Positions 32,830-43,609 of a DNA stretch of 64,000 bases are shown here, piece by piece. The DNA is taken from the NCBI GenBank assembly GCA_021234155.1, contig JAJEKV010000041.1:5696829-5760828 (forward strand). Reading direction: 5' to 3'. The notes below the pieces were generated by a model. The model had not been told where the DNA came from and ran no database searches. It saw only the letters and a program-made list of their open reading frames with translations. Within the stretch, counting starts at the first letter, position 1. Each line of letters starts with the position of its first letter. The position numbers were made by a program, and so were the translations under genes. The stretch comes from Isoetes taiwanensis (Eukaryota; Streptophyta; Lycopodiopsida; Isoetales; Isoetaceae).

Positions 32830-33501
32830 TCTTGAATTTTCTCCTCATATTCGAAAAGTAAAGGAGAAATGCATTTGCTTTTAATTGGAGCATACGTTCT
32901 CAGTTCGCCCATGAGGACATGGGTTGAAATTTAGAAGGGGAGAATATAACGAGCCTAGCCCGTTAGCAGGCATGTAATTTACATTTTCCTATTGATAATT
33001 ATTGAGATTATTTTAATTGGTAAGAAATACATACTATGTATGACAAGTTTATACAAAGTTCAAGTGATAAAAGCAAAGCGCATCAGCTTTTATGAGGTTT
33101 TCTGAAAGGAGACTGAAGGAGCAATTTCCTTGAACAGGGTTTTTAAGATTAGAATTTTGTCTAGACTTAGACGAGAAAATAGGGCACGTGTCATGTTTGG
33201 GTGGCCATCTAGTGTTGTTTAAGTGCCCGTCTAGTGTTGTCAAGTATGTTTAGCACGTTACGGTATTATACGTACTTAACGTATTAATATTGCACACATA
33301 CCTCTTATTTAAAAAGTACTTTACACATTCTTTGGAAATATAAAACACTTATTAAATACGTACTTTACATATAGTACATTAAGTACTTCTTGTAATTTTT
33401 TGAAACTATTATACCACCTAGAACTCAAAACTACTTACTGCATTAAAAAACAGTTAAAACTCAAAATCTACTATAACCTACTTACTGAGTACAATTTCAA
33501 C
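32830..33501. other. AT-rich region, nothing recognised
   Basis: The stretch from about 33240 is very AT-rich and probably includes the non-coding 3' tail of E3 (minus strand). No LTR of the E1 family was identified, so E3 lacks a visible 3' LTR. Confidence 0.35.
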
Positions 33502-34662
33502 TTACTCAAAGAGAGACAGGGCAACATGTTGTTGCCAATACCTTTTCAGATGCAAAATGTTAATAGGATTGAGCAGTTCATTTCCATCAATCAGTGACCT
33601 TAACCAATAGGAGTCTTTGCCTGCTACACCAATCACCTCAAAGGGCCCTTCCCAAAGATTTTCAAATTTGCTTGACACTTTTTCCCTTGCCTTGTTCCAT
33701 TTTAACACCAACTCACCATTCTTTAGAGTACCTTGCAATTTGTGAGCTGCCTTAAAGGCAGCTATATCCTTGCCTTTCTTCAATAATATTGCATTCTCAT
33801 CCTCAATCCTGTGTTCCTCTAGTTGCGTCAACCTGACAAATCTATCTTTGAGGGCTTCCTCCATCTCCATATTTATTTTGTGTGCTAGTCTCAAGGATGG
33901 CAGCTCAAGCTCAATTGGAACAATGGATTCTATGCCATAAACCAAATTGAAAGGTGTATGCTTGGTAGCTGTTTTAATAGTGGTTCTATAGGCCCATAAT
34001 GCATCATGAAGTTTAACATGCCAGTCTCTTTTGGACATGCTTATGGTCTTTTGCAGAATTGATTTGAGGACTTTGTTGGTGGATTCAGCTTGGCCATTGC
34101 CTTGGGGATAATAAGCAGAACTCTTAACATGTTTGATCTTCAATGTGGCTAATAATGTGGCAATGACCTCATTGATGAACTGGCTGCCTCTATCAGATAT
34201 TAACTTAAAAGGAATACCAAACCTGGCACATATGTTCTCATGCAAAAATCTTGCTGTGGTCATAGCATTAGCCTGCCTGAGTGGCATTGCTTCAGCCCAT
34301 TTTGTGAAGTAGTCTGTTGCAACAAGCACATATTCATGTTGAGCAGATGAAGGTGGATCTATAGGGCCAATAAAGTCTAGACCCCAGACTTGGAATGGTC
34401 CTGGGGATGTAATAGCTGTGAGGGGAGCTGGCTGTAGGATCCTTTTGCCAAATATTTGACACTTGTGGCAACTTTTGATCATATTATAACAATCTTTAAA
34501 CAAAGAAGGCCAGTAGTACCCAGACCTTAAAATCTTCTTGGCTGTAGTATCTGCTGCATAATGTCCCCCACATATCCCATCATGACACGCTTCAATAACC
34601 AATTTGGCTTCCTCCTTGCTGACACATCTCATCAATACTCCTTCTTTGTCTGCCCTGCACAA
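33502..34662 (-). pseudogene. INT: E3 integrase
   Basis: This frame of 386 residues holds the HHCC finger (His27, His34, Cys65, Cys68) and the catalytic triad Asp96 (VWGLDFIGP), Asp157 (ISDRGSQF) and Glu193 (NGQAESTNK), with normal D-x60-D-x35-E spacing. The C-terminal region has the W-x-G-P-F/Y-type motif (LWEGPFEVIGVAG) and ends LKRYWQQHVALSLFE. No chromodomain follows. All visible active-site residues are intact, making it the best-preserved enzyme domain of this family in the window. It was translated as part of a polyprotein, so its own start is not real. Confidence 0.9.
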
Positions 34663-34698
34663 AACATTGTTAATGAGTCTAAATTTACTACATTTCTC

Positions 34699-35607
34699 CT
34701 AGAACCTCCTCTGTTGGCTGGTGCTCAAGCCTTGGGGTTGTTCACCAAATTCTAGGTACCTCTTTATTTCCTCTTGCCAATCTGCTTCTTCTACACAAGA
34801 GATCAGAAAGTTAGTTTCACTATCAATTTCATCTTCTTCCAAACCATCTTGGTCCTCATGTTCAAAGAAAATGTAGGGTAGGTATGCACTGGGATCCTCA
34901 ATGGTTTTAATCACCTTTACATTGATATTATAGGTCTGCACTTTGCATGCCCATTTGTAGATCTTGACTTTGCGTTGTTTTTTTGCAAAAAGCAAGGCCA
35001 TAGGATTTTGTCTCATTAGAACTTGTACCTCACTATTCTGAAAAAGGTGTCCTGGTCTATCTATGAGGAATATAAGAGCAGCTGCACTCTTTTCAAGCCT
35101 AGAGTACCTAACTTCTGTATCTGACCAGACTTTACTAGCAAACATGACAACCATATTGCTTTGTAACAGAGCCACCCCTATAGCCTTTTTTGTTATACTA
35201 ATGTAAGCTTGGAAAGATTTCATAGGATCTGGAGGTTTTAACAGGGTGGACTCACAGATAGCTTGAATTATCTTGTCAAATGCTTCCTGGCAAGGTTCAT
35301 TCCATTCAACCCGAATGTGCTTACTCTCTTGCTTTGTAAATTTCCCTATCTTTGTCAGACTTGTAATAGGGCTAACTGTATGGGAAAAATGTGGTACATA
35401 CATTCTGAGAAAACTTGTCATACCTAAAAAGCTTTTCACCTGTTTGATAGTCTTTGGTGGAGTAAGCCTCTTTAGTGCTTCTATCTTGCTTTCAGCCACT
35501 TGAATGCCCTTGGTGGATATCTCATGCCCCAACAAATCTCCTTTTGAACATAGAAACATGCATTTCTTAGGGTTCAAACTTACCCCCCCCTTTCCTGCAC
35601 ATTGCAA
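34699..35607 (-). pseudogene. RT: E3 RT thumb and degenerate RNase H
   Basis: The frame covers the RT connection (LNPKKCMFLCSKGDLLGHEIS, VKSFLGMTSFLRMYVPHFSH) and a gypsy RNase H-like domain. The first catalytic Asp of that domain is replaced (AYISIT), the Glu is retained (RLEKSAAAL) and the second Asp is replaced (MRQNPM). The same substitutions occur in E1. The linker to integrase (YLPYIFFEHEDQDG) follows. It joins the previous frame through a run of seven or eight C near 35581-35588 that shifts the frame. Confidence 0.85.
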
Positions 35608-36328
35608 AGAGTTTAGTCAAATAGTCCAAGTGTTTATCAAATGAAGTACCTAAGCATAAATCATCTAGAAAAACCCTGAACAAATATGATGGCATTTCTT
35701 TAAATATAGTATCCATGGCTCGTTGGAATGTAGCTGGAGCATTCATGAGACCAAAGGGCATCCTTTTCATGGCAAATGTCCCCCAAGGTGTGATGAATGC
35801 TGTTTTAGGCTGATCCTCTTCTTTGATGCTGATTTGGTTAAAACCAGAGAATCCATCTAGGAAGGAGTATATTTCCTTACCTGCCACAGCATGTAGAACC
35901 TGTTCCAGAAAGGGTAAGGGATAGAAATCCTTAATAGTAACCTTATTTAGATCCCTATAATCTATGCATATCCTTATTGCTTTGTTCTTTTTCTCAACTG
36001 GTACAATACATGACAACCATTCAGGGTTTATTATTTCTGTTATGACTCCAGCATCTTTCATTCTATACAACTCTTCCTTTATTAATTCCAAAAGTGCAAC
36101 ATTTATTCTCCTTAATTTCTGCATAACAGGCTTCTCATTTTCCTTGATCCTAATTTCGAACTCACAAACTTTCCTATCCACTCCTATCAGTTCTTTATAG
36201 TCCCAAGCAAAAACATCTTTCCATTCATCGAAGAGTTGAGTTACCTGAGGTTCATCTTCCTTCCTGAATAGATCTCCAAGATACAAAATTCTTTCTTGAC
36301 CTTCTTTTACTATTTTTACTTCACTCAC
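35567..36328 (-). pseudogene. RT: E3 reverse transcriptase catalytic part
   Basis: RT fingers (IRICIDYRDLNKVTIKDFYP), palm (YSFLDGFSGFNQISI, MPFGLMNAPATFQRAM) and the catalytic box VFLDDLCLG are present. FLDD takes the place of the common YVDD. An upstream in-frame TAG (36371-36373) separates this frame from the RNase H frame, and a homopolymer shift ends it. Both breaks are single events, so this copy looks recently inactivated or partly affected by base-calling error. Confidence 0.88.
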
Positions 36329-36370
36329 CTTTTTTTCTTCACTTGCATTGATTACCAGAATGGGATGTAA

Positions 36371-37144
36371 CTACTTCAAGTCCTCTTCTTCTAACTCATC
36401 TTCTTTTATTGCTCCCTCTGCCAAGTGCTCAAGTAGCACATTCTTGCAAAGAGCATCTGCTTCACTATTGAGATCTCTAGCAACATGGTTGAGTTCCCAG
36501 CTGTTGAAACCAGTAAGCTCTGTCAATGCTTGATCTCTGAGGGCTATCATATCTTCTTGCTTGGCCTGATATTCCCCTAACATTTGCCTGCAAACTAATT
36601 GAGAATCTCCAAATATCACTATGTCAGTTATTCCAATATGTTTGGCTTCTTGAAGACCTGCTATAATGGCTTTATATTCTGCCATATTCGAGGTAGTATT
36701 AGGATAAATCCTTCCTACCTTAGCCAGCAACTTATTTTCTTTATTTTTCAATATAGCAGCAGAAGAGGCTATATTTAATTTTTTAGATATTCCACCATCA
36801 AACCATAAGAAAGCAAAATTTTCTTGTGAAGGAGTGCTAACCTTGGTCAATGACTCTGTCTTTATGTGGGAAACAGCAAGAGGCAACTCATATTCACCAA
36901 AAAGGTTTGATGTAAGCATGTCTTCTTCAATAAAGTTTAAGGATTCAAATTCTCCCAGCTTATTAAGCAAAGTTACAGTTTTCTTGCCATCTGATATGGT
37001 ACATTCTCCTTTGGACCAAATAGGTCTTGCATCAACTGTAGAAAGCCATCTCCTGCCTAAGAGTAAATCATATATATCTGTTTTATCATCCACACCTTCA
37101 AAAGCTACCACAACAAAGTTAACAGCAACAATAATGCCTTCCAC
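36371..37144 (-). pseudogene. RNH: E3 protease end and RNase H located before RT
   Basis: Residues 1-45 finish protease (DLLLGRRWLSTVDARPIW). A complete RNase H follows from about residue 112 to 235, with Asp116 (WFDGG), Glu156 (NMAEYKA), Asp180 (FGDSQLV) and Asp230 (NSEADAL). The motifs NMAEYKAIIAGL and GDSQLVCRQMLGEYQ are typical of the plant/archaeal-type RNase H that Tat elements also carry, but there it lies after RT. It ends in an acidic tail (EDELEEEDLK) at a TAG codon. This is probably the working RNase H of the family. Confidence 0.85.
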
Positions 37145-37168
37145 ATCAATTAATACATTACTTAGGAT

Positions 37169-37861
37169 TCATATGGGATTAATTCTCGAGTTGGAAAAGG
37201 ACTTAAGTACCATGAGTGCTTTTTTATCTATTTCTAAGCCACAATACTTCATTATGTGATGAGGCATGACATTCAAAGGAGACCCTCCATCCAGCAATAC
37301 CTTAGATAAAGTTTGCTTGCCAAGTTTTGCAGCACAAGTGAAAGCCCCTGGATCATATTCATTTTGTACCAGCATTTGTTCATTGATATGGTTTGTAAAA
37401 GCCACCTGTTCTTCTTGTGTCAAATTCACATGATCTTCCTTGGTTAGACTTAAGACTTTTTCCCTATAGGATGGTGCAATTCTTAACAAAGTAAGCAAGT
37501 CTACACTCACCTTTGCATTCTTCATCAATGAATCAAATTCATCTACCTCTCTTTCTTTTCTTACAAACCTTTGATGAGGAGGAATAGGTATAGCTTGATT
37601 GTCTTCCCTTTGTTTCTCTTTCAGTATTTTTGGTTCCATTCTTCCTTGAACACCCTCCTCTTCCCTTGTGTTCTGCATAGCCCTTGTATGTACTGCCATA
37701 ATCTCTTCCTGCTCTTCTGATTCCTGCATAAACCTAATGGACATCACTGAATCAGTAACAAACCTTACTGTTGAAGAAGGTTTTGATTCTGGAGTAGGAT
37801 TATTTGGCATGTTTGAGTCAGACTTTTTCAATGCTTCCTGTCTTGCAAAATATTCCTTCAC
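37169..37861 (-). pseudogene. PR: E3 protease with gag-pol linker
   Basis: A low-complexity linker leads to the conserved VDEFDSLMKNAKV and LLTLLRIAPSYRE motifs shared with E1. The retropepsin site LLDGGSPLNVMP follows. A frameshift near 37150-37170 (after SFSNSR) separates it from the protease C-terminus in the next frame. Confidence 0.8.
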
Positions 37862-38667
37862 ACTACACCTGTCTTCATAATGGCCAACAGATTTGCAGAA
37901 AGCACAAAATGGGCATTCCTTACCAAAATGTCCTCTCTTACCACATTTAGTACAAGGCCTGTACCAACAATAGTATGAAGAATGAGTGTCCCTAAAACAA
38001 TGTGCACAGGGTAGCTTTTTCTTTCTGGTCTTGTGGTCTTCATTTCTTGTAATTGCCTAGTAACTTCAAGCAAGGCTTCAGAAACCTTGGTGATCTCTGC
38101 TCTCACATCGGATTCAGGAGCATTTACCTCTTCCATCCTTGGTTTTTTCTTTTCTTTTTGAACAGCATACACAGGTATAGGGCCAGGGCCTCCATATTCC
38201 TGCTCATAATCTGGAAAGAAGGGGTCATTTGACATATGTGAGTCATCAGGCAAATAAGAAAACATGTTTGCAATTTCAATAGCCTTAGTAAAAGCTTTAT
38301 GTATAGTATCAAACCCTTCCTGTTTTTGCAGCTTATACATTTTCCTGTAAACCCTGGGTCTGCTGCTCAATCCCTTTATATAACAGGCTACCAGATGCAA
38401 AGTGTGATTTGGAACTTGGTTGACTTGGCATTTAATTAGATAAGCATGAAATCTTTCTACATATTGATGCACAGTTTCCCCAAGTCTAATGCAGAAAGAC
38501 TGTAATTCAAAGACTAAATCTTGTGGTTCTATAGCCTTACCAAACCTTTCTAAGAACTGCTTCTCAATTTCTTCCCAAGTACTTACCCCTGTGCTGATCA
38601 CATAATCCAGCCAAGCTCTTACCTCTTCATTTTTGAAACATTTCTTGAATTCTGAGAACTTACCTCC
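37858..38667 (-). pseudogene. gag: E3 gag, capsid and zinc knuckles
   Basis: The gag domain is similar to E1 (WEEIEKQFLERFGK, LVFELQSFCIRLGE, QYVERFHAYL). After a frameshift near 37990 two complete zinc knuckles are present: CTKCGKRGHFGKEC and CAFCKSVGHYEDRC. The frame is open upstream to the E4 insertion at 38668 and continues beyond E4 at 48853. Confidence 0.85.
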
Positions 38668-38672
38668 CTTCT

Positions 38673-40434
38673 TGTGACGTTCCAGGCATTCATACGGTAT
38701 ACGTATGCACGCCGGGACACGTCACTAGGACATAAGGGGGTAATTGGCTAAGTGGGCATCGACCACAATGGTTTTATTTAGCTATGTTAATAAATCCATT
38801 GTGGATAATTATAAAGTATATAGCCTAATTACCCTAATTAAGCTAAATTAGTTAATTAGCACCAACAAGGGGGTGCCACTTGGCCCAAATCGATTGGGCA
38901 AGGCATGGTTTCCATTTTGGACACCCAAATTAGGGCTTTTGTGCCCCAATTCGAATTAGAAGCAGCTGGAGATGGAGGAGAGGAGCTGCTGGGCGCCCAA
39001 GGAGGCATTTGGCTTAAGGATCATTCTTGGCCCAAGGAGAATTTGAACATAAGGACTTGTTGCTGAGCGCCCAAGGAGCAGCTGAGCGCCCAAGGACTGT
39101 TGCTGGCCCAAGGAAGCGGTGGCCCAAGGACCATTGCTGACCTCACCAAAATCACTAAACAACCCCTAGTTCTTTGCCACCCTTCAGACAAAGACTATGG
39201 AAGCACCCCACGATAACGGGTCCGGCCAAACACCGTTGGTTGGTAGTAGTTTAGTTGTGAATTCTAGGGTAGCGCCCTGTTGGGCACTTGTTGTGATGTT
39301 CTCATTCATACATTCTCTCTGTGTTTTAATGGTAGGAACTAACCCTTGATTGTAAAGGTAAGTTCTCTTTATATTCTGATTCTGGTTTGGTTCCTAAAAA
39401 GGATGGATTGATAGTTCTTTGTATGGTATCACTCTGGAAATGGGGGAAATAAGGGCGGGGTAGAGACCTCTGAACTCATATACGTTAGTATGTTCCTAGA
39501 TAAAACCCTGTAATTCCCAATATTGCGGCCTGTGCACAAGAGCCCACCGGGTCCTAGATGCTATGGTCTGGCTTAGCACCAGACAAGGAACACAGTGGTG
39601 ACATGAGGGGTGGGGTCTTGCACGAGCATACAAGGCTCCTGAGACTCCTCTGATGGGCTAGGCGATAGCCGGTCCACGTGAGGGCCGGGTATGGGTCTGA
39701 CACTCCCTGGGTGTAGAGGTGTGATCCGTATGGAGCACCTTGCACTTTGAGTAGATTTAGGGTGAGTAAGTCGGGTACGGATGCGGGGGTCGCTAATGCG
39801 GCACGTATTCTCTAGCTCACCCATGGAACCACTGTGATTCTGGAAGGGGACGCTTCCCCGACCTGCCTCATCGGACCAGGCGTCATGAACCTGGAGTAGG
39901 CTCAAAGGGTGATACCTTGAACCTGCGTCTCCGGAAGGCTATAGCGAAGCCATAGCGTGAATTGACCCATCTGCAAAGTGTGCACAGGAGGGGCGGATGG
40001 AGTGGTCAACCCTAGCCGATGTTCTATGCCAGCCAACGCCATGCCAAGACTCGGTCTGCTGATCTCTTGAGGCCCAGCCGTCAGTCGATCCTCACTGGAG
40101 TCTGAGCCGGGGTAGAACCTGGGGTTTGGGTGTTTTCTTAGGTTTAGATGCATATTCTATGCCGTTGGTATTTGGATGGATGCACCACCCTTCGTGGTGG
40201 TTATTTATATATGATTTATGCTGTGTGCTAACCCTTGTATTCATGCTTCCGCGACGTAGGAGTCCCATTGAAGGCGTGGGCCGAATGACCCCTTCGTGTC
40301 CTTCTTTCGGGCATCATTTCATAGATGGCCCGAAATAGACGGAGGGCCCTGCTCATGGCAAGTTGGTTGCCATGGGAGGGGAAAGTCCCTGTATGTATAC
40401 GGCTGGGTGTCGTATATATTCAGGGAGCGTCACA
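38673..40434 (+). repeat. E4 5' LTR
   Basis: The 1762-base LTR has 8-base inverted ends (TGTGACG/CGTCACA). It contains a variable array of CCCAAGGA motifs (38985-39140) and a TTCG-loop hairpin near its 3' end (40184-40201). Compared with the 3' LTR, many differences are TG or CA here against CG there, as expected from decay of methylated CpG. Confidence 0.9.
40184..40201 (+). promoter_or_regulatory. TTCG-loop hairpin in E4 LTR
   Basis: ACCACCCTTCGTGGTGGT can fold into a six-pair stem capped by a TTCG-type loop. It is identical in the 3' LTR (48598-48615), and a related CACCCTTCGAGGTG form is at 52574-52591 in E5. A role in RNA processing or packaging is only a guess. Confidence 0.45.
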
Positions 40435-40435
40435 G

Positions 40436-40447
40436 TGGTATCAGAGC
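40436..40447 (+). promoter_or_regulatory. E4 primer binding site, initiator tRNA-Met
   Basis: TGGTATCAGAGC begins two bases after the 5' LTR. This is the standard site, unlike the tRNA-Gln site of E1 and E3. Confidence 0.92.
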
Positions 40448-40795
40448 CATGATTCTGGTTGACCGGAATCATAGCACTGGCCAAACTCTAACTCGTAGCT
40501 CGTCGGTTAGGTTTAAAGAAGTTAGGGCGACTGGAGGACCCAAGTTTGGAGGGGCTATAACCTTTTGTAGGTAGCTGGGATGAAGGCGGAAATGGCTCCA
40601 TTGGATCGGGCGTACCCCAAATACCCTAGGACAGTCGTTAGCTGGCGAAAAATGGTCAAGGAGGGGCCCCGAAAGTCAACTCGGGCGCCGCTTGCTTTTG
40701 ATCGACTCACAGACGCGGTAGAAACGCGTATAATGCTGTCGGCGCCCGACCGTATTATTTTTCTTTATATACATATTTTATGGCGCCTCAACCCA

Positions 40796-40848
40796 GATTT
40801 GAACCCATGACCTCTGAACTCCAAACCTAGGTGCCTACCACCACACCA
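40796..40848 (-). repeat. tRNA-like SINE head
   Basis: On the minus strand an A-box-like TGGTGTGGTGGTAGGCACC and a B box GGGTTCAAATC lie at normal spacing. The flanks do not complete a tRNA cloverleaf, so a SINE promoter relic is more likely than a tRNA gene. Confidence 0.45.
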
Positions 40849-40950
40849 AACTCTCTCTTGAATGTAACATATGTGTTTCACATATTTCTTATACACATAT
40901 AGTACTCTATTTCTCTGCATAGCAACTTTTATATAAAAGGGTACTATGGG

Positions 40951-41003
40951 GTCTTGAACCCCTGACCTTCTGCACCCAAACCAACACCTTCACCAATAAG
41001 CCA
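40951..41003 (-). repeat. tRNA-like SINE head, second
   Basis: On the minus strand TGGCTTATTGGTGAAGG (A box) and GGGGTTCAAGAC (B box) are about 40 bases apart. It is similar in plan to the one just upstream. Confidence 0.45.
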
Positions 41004-41111
41004 ACTTCTTTCTTGAAGGGATATAACCCTTTTTCTAATATTTATAATGCATCTATATTTTAAAATTAGAGCCGTGCCTTTGGTAAACCCACGAAGTGGA
41101 GGCAGCAACTC

Positions 41112-41226
41112 CGCCAGGGCAAGCTCTCTCGCCATAGCCGCCGGAGCAAGCTCTCTCGCCATAGCCGCCGGGGCAAACTCTCTCGCCATAGCCGCCGGAG
41201 TAAGCACTCTTGCCATGGCCACGGGA
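41112..41226. repeat. 27-bp minisatellite, four copies
   Basis: Units of 27 bases containing CTCTCTCGCCATAGCCGCCG are repeated four times with a few substitutions. Because 27 is divisible by three, both strands show nine-residue peptide repeats, but there is no sign of a real gene. Confidence 0.85.
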
Positions 41227-43569
41227 GTCGACCTTTCTCTGCCATAGTCAACCGGATAACTGTTAACCATATATAAAGCTAGTATCCCCTAGGAATAAAC
41301 CGACCAAATGACACGACGTAATCTAGCAAGTCCGGCCAACTTGTTATGATAACATCAACTCACTTGGTGGGACTAATTCTTGAATTTAATTAACGACAGG
41401 GCAACTCTCTAGAATAGCAGCATGTGTTATATCCTTGGATATTCTTTAGGCGACGATAATAATGCCCAGTTATCGGCGTTCCTCGATCCATAACTTTAAT
41501 TATTATTGTCCTTTGGCAGATGCCTTGATAACACAGTTTCTTCGGCCCTTGCCATGATTCAATCCATACTACATTCATATGCTTTATATTAGACCTTATT
41601 CGACGTTATATAAGTAATGTTTTATAAACATAATTCTAATTAACGTTGCCTCACTCTAGTGTCTAAACCTTGACTCGTCTCAGTTCCCAGAGAAAGGATC
41701 TCTTTGTCGTCCAACCGACTAGGGACTGCCATGCAGCACCCCTCTAGACCATCGGTTTGGATTCCTTTGATCCTACCACCCTTCAATATTCCTTCTCATT
41801 GGTCTTGTTCCTTTTACGGATCACTTCCCCTAGATCATGGCACATACTCTGAAATACGTAATGAGTCCTTTTGTTGGGTACAAACCTTGGTATCATTTTG
41901 TGCCAAACTTCACCGCCTACATGGCTATGAGTAGTTATCTGCACCACACGCCTGTCAAAGTGACAACAATCTACCCTTTTTTTTTTTTTAGAGTTGTTCT
42001 CCCGTACAATCCAATGCCACCCAACCATTGTTGATTACTCACCTCCTTCTAGGGTATCCAAATATGGTTGGGGAAAAGTATTTCCAACCATTCCTTTAAT
42101 CCCCAAATGGCGTTAAGTTCCACAAATGAACTTACGTATTCCAAGGGGTTATGTGAATGTCCCAAAGGACAGTACCACCCAAAGACCCCCCAAGGTAGGC
42201 CTCCTCTATTCAGAGATATTGTGTTCAAGTCTCTGGGGGTCCATCATATGTCCTCAGGGACGCTGCCAATGTGGCATGACATATAAATGCTATCTACCTA
42301 TCTATCTATTTATTAAAAATGTCCTTGGTGAATTCAATTCACCATCTTGTCTTAGGACATGGAAGTCTTCTTCCCTAAGCCATGCACCAAATCTTTAAGG
42401 AGTTTTTCAGCTCTTGCTGCCTTTCAAGCCGCAAATCTACCTTTGTATATTAGCAATGACCACCCTTCATGTTAGGTAATAACCTATCTATCCAGATTGC
42501 TAAATATCATGCATCAGCCACATCGTATACAAATCATCCTTTAGTTGTGATCTATATTCAGTAGAGTCACCAATCCAATTACTCCTTTACGTATCCGTTA
42601 ACCGTCTTGTGCCTTCTAAGCCACTATTATATGGCCCTTATATTGTAAACCTACCTATCATTGGGAGTTATAATCCAACATTGTCCTACATCCTGGAAAT
42701 GTTACTCATTACATTTCTCTGTCATGATGTCATGCTGCTGTTCTGGCATTCCAAATGACTTGGCATCCGCATTTAAGCCATAGTCATGGCCTAAGAGCGG
42801 GTGAGCCTTCGTATAAATCGTGAATTACAAGGTGCTTGCCTTGTACTTTGTGAGCCTTTCTACAATTATCTATGTTGAGACAACACGGACTTGTATCCAT
42901 GTTCGAGACCTCCATGAAACCCATGGCGTCACCTCTGCTAGTTTTACGTGTCTATTCAAGACACATTTTAACTTCTAGCATGTAACTCCTATTTGATACC
43001 TATCCTGGAATTGTACTATTGTACTACTCAACCCCACTACCTTAAGCTTTATTCTATTGGCCGTTGACATTTACTTCAAGTGCAAACTACCACATCATAC
43101 CCTAGCATGCAACGGATTGATCATCCTTTGCACATTTCGAACGTATCTCCAGACCCTCCATCAGTAACTTTAGGATACGCTCGTCTTTCTCTCCTAGTGT
43201 CACCACCTAGATTACCTCTCCAGCATGTTTGTCGTATGTGTCCATGCTATGTACATAACAAACATATATCCTCATCCCACACTGCTAGAGATCTGCTCTA
43301 ACTTAGCTGAAATGTAACCTTTGTAGTTCTTATGATGTGGCTGTACCACCTACTTCCCAAATGGGCAGGGGCCAACTCTACGTTGGACTTGTACATGCTG
43401 ATGTATTCACATGTGCAGGCCAGTAAGCAGTACGTGACTTGCCCATGTATGGATCTGCATAGCAGAGTTTAAGCACCAAGGTGCATTTAACATACTTATC
43501 ATAAGAAGATTTAAGGATACTTCCTTCTATTGCAGTTTTCGATTAACCGTCATTTGTTTAACTAACCCC

Positions 43570-43609
43570 AATGCTGAGGACAGCATTATTTTCTAAGAGG
43601 GGGGTGAAT
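43570..43609 (+). promoter_or_regulatory. Hairpin plus polypurine tract, internal copy in E4
   Basis: AATGCTGAGGACAGCATT folds into a seven-pair stem and is followed by a purine-rich tract (AAGAGGGGGGTGAA) and the LTR start TGTGACGTTCC at 43609. This marks the 3' end of a related element nested in, or forming part of, E4. Confidence 0.65.

Noticed and set aside
33502-38667. Endogenous plant pararetrovirus
   Set aside because: The element has an integrase with a D-D-E triad, a tRNA primer site next to an LTR and target-site logic of a Ty3/gypsy element. No movement protein or viral coat motif is seen.
40436-40447. TGGTATCAGAGC as part of a tRNA gene
   Set aside because: It is the complement of a tRNA 3' end directly after an LTR, so it is a primer binding site.
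40944-41270. Alanine-rich repeat protein on the minus strand
   Set aside because: It is a by-product of the 27-base minisatellite and a SINE-like segment.
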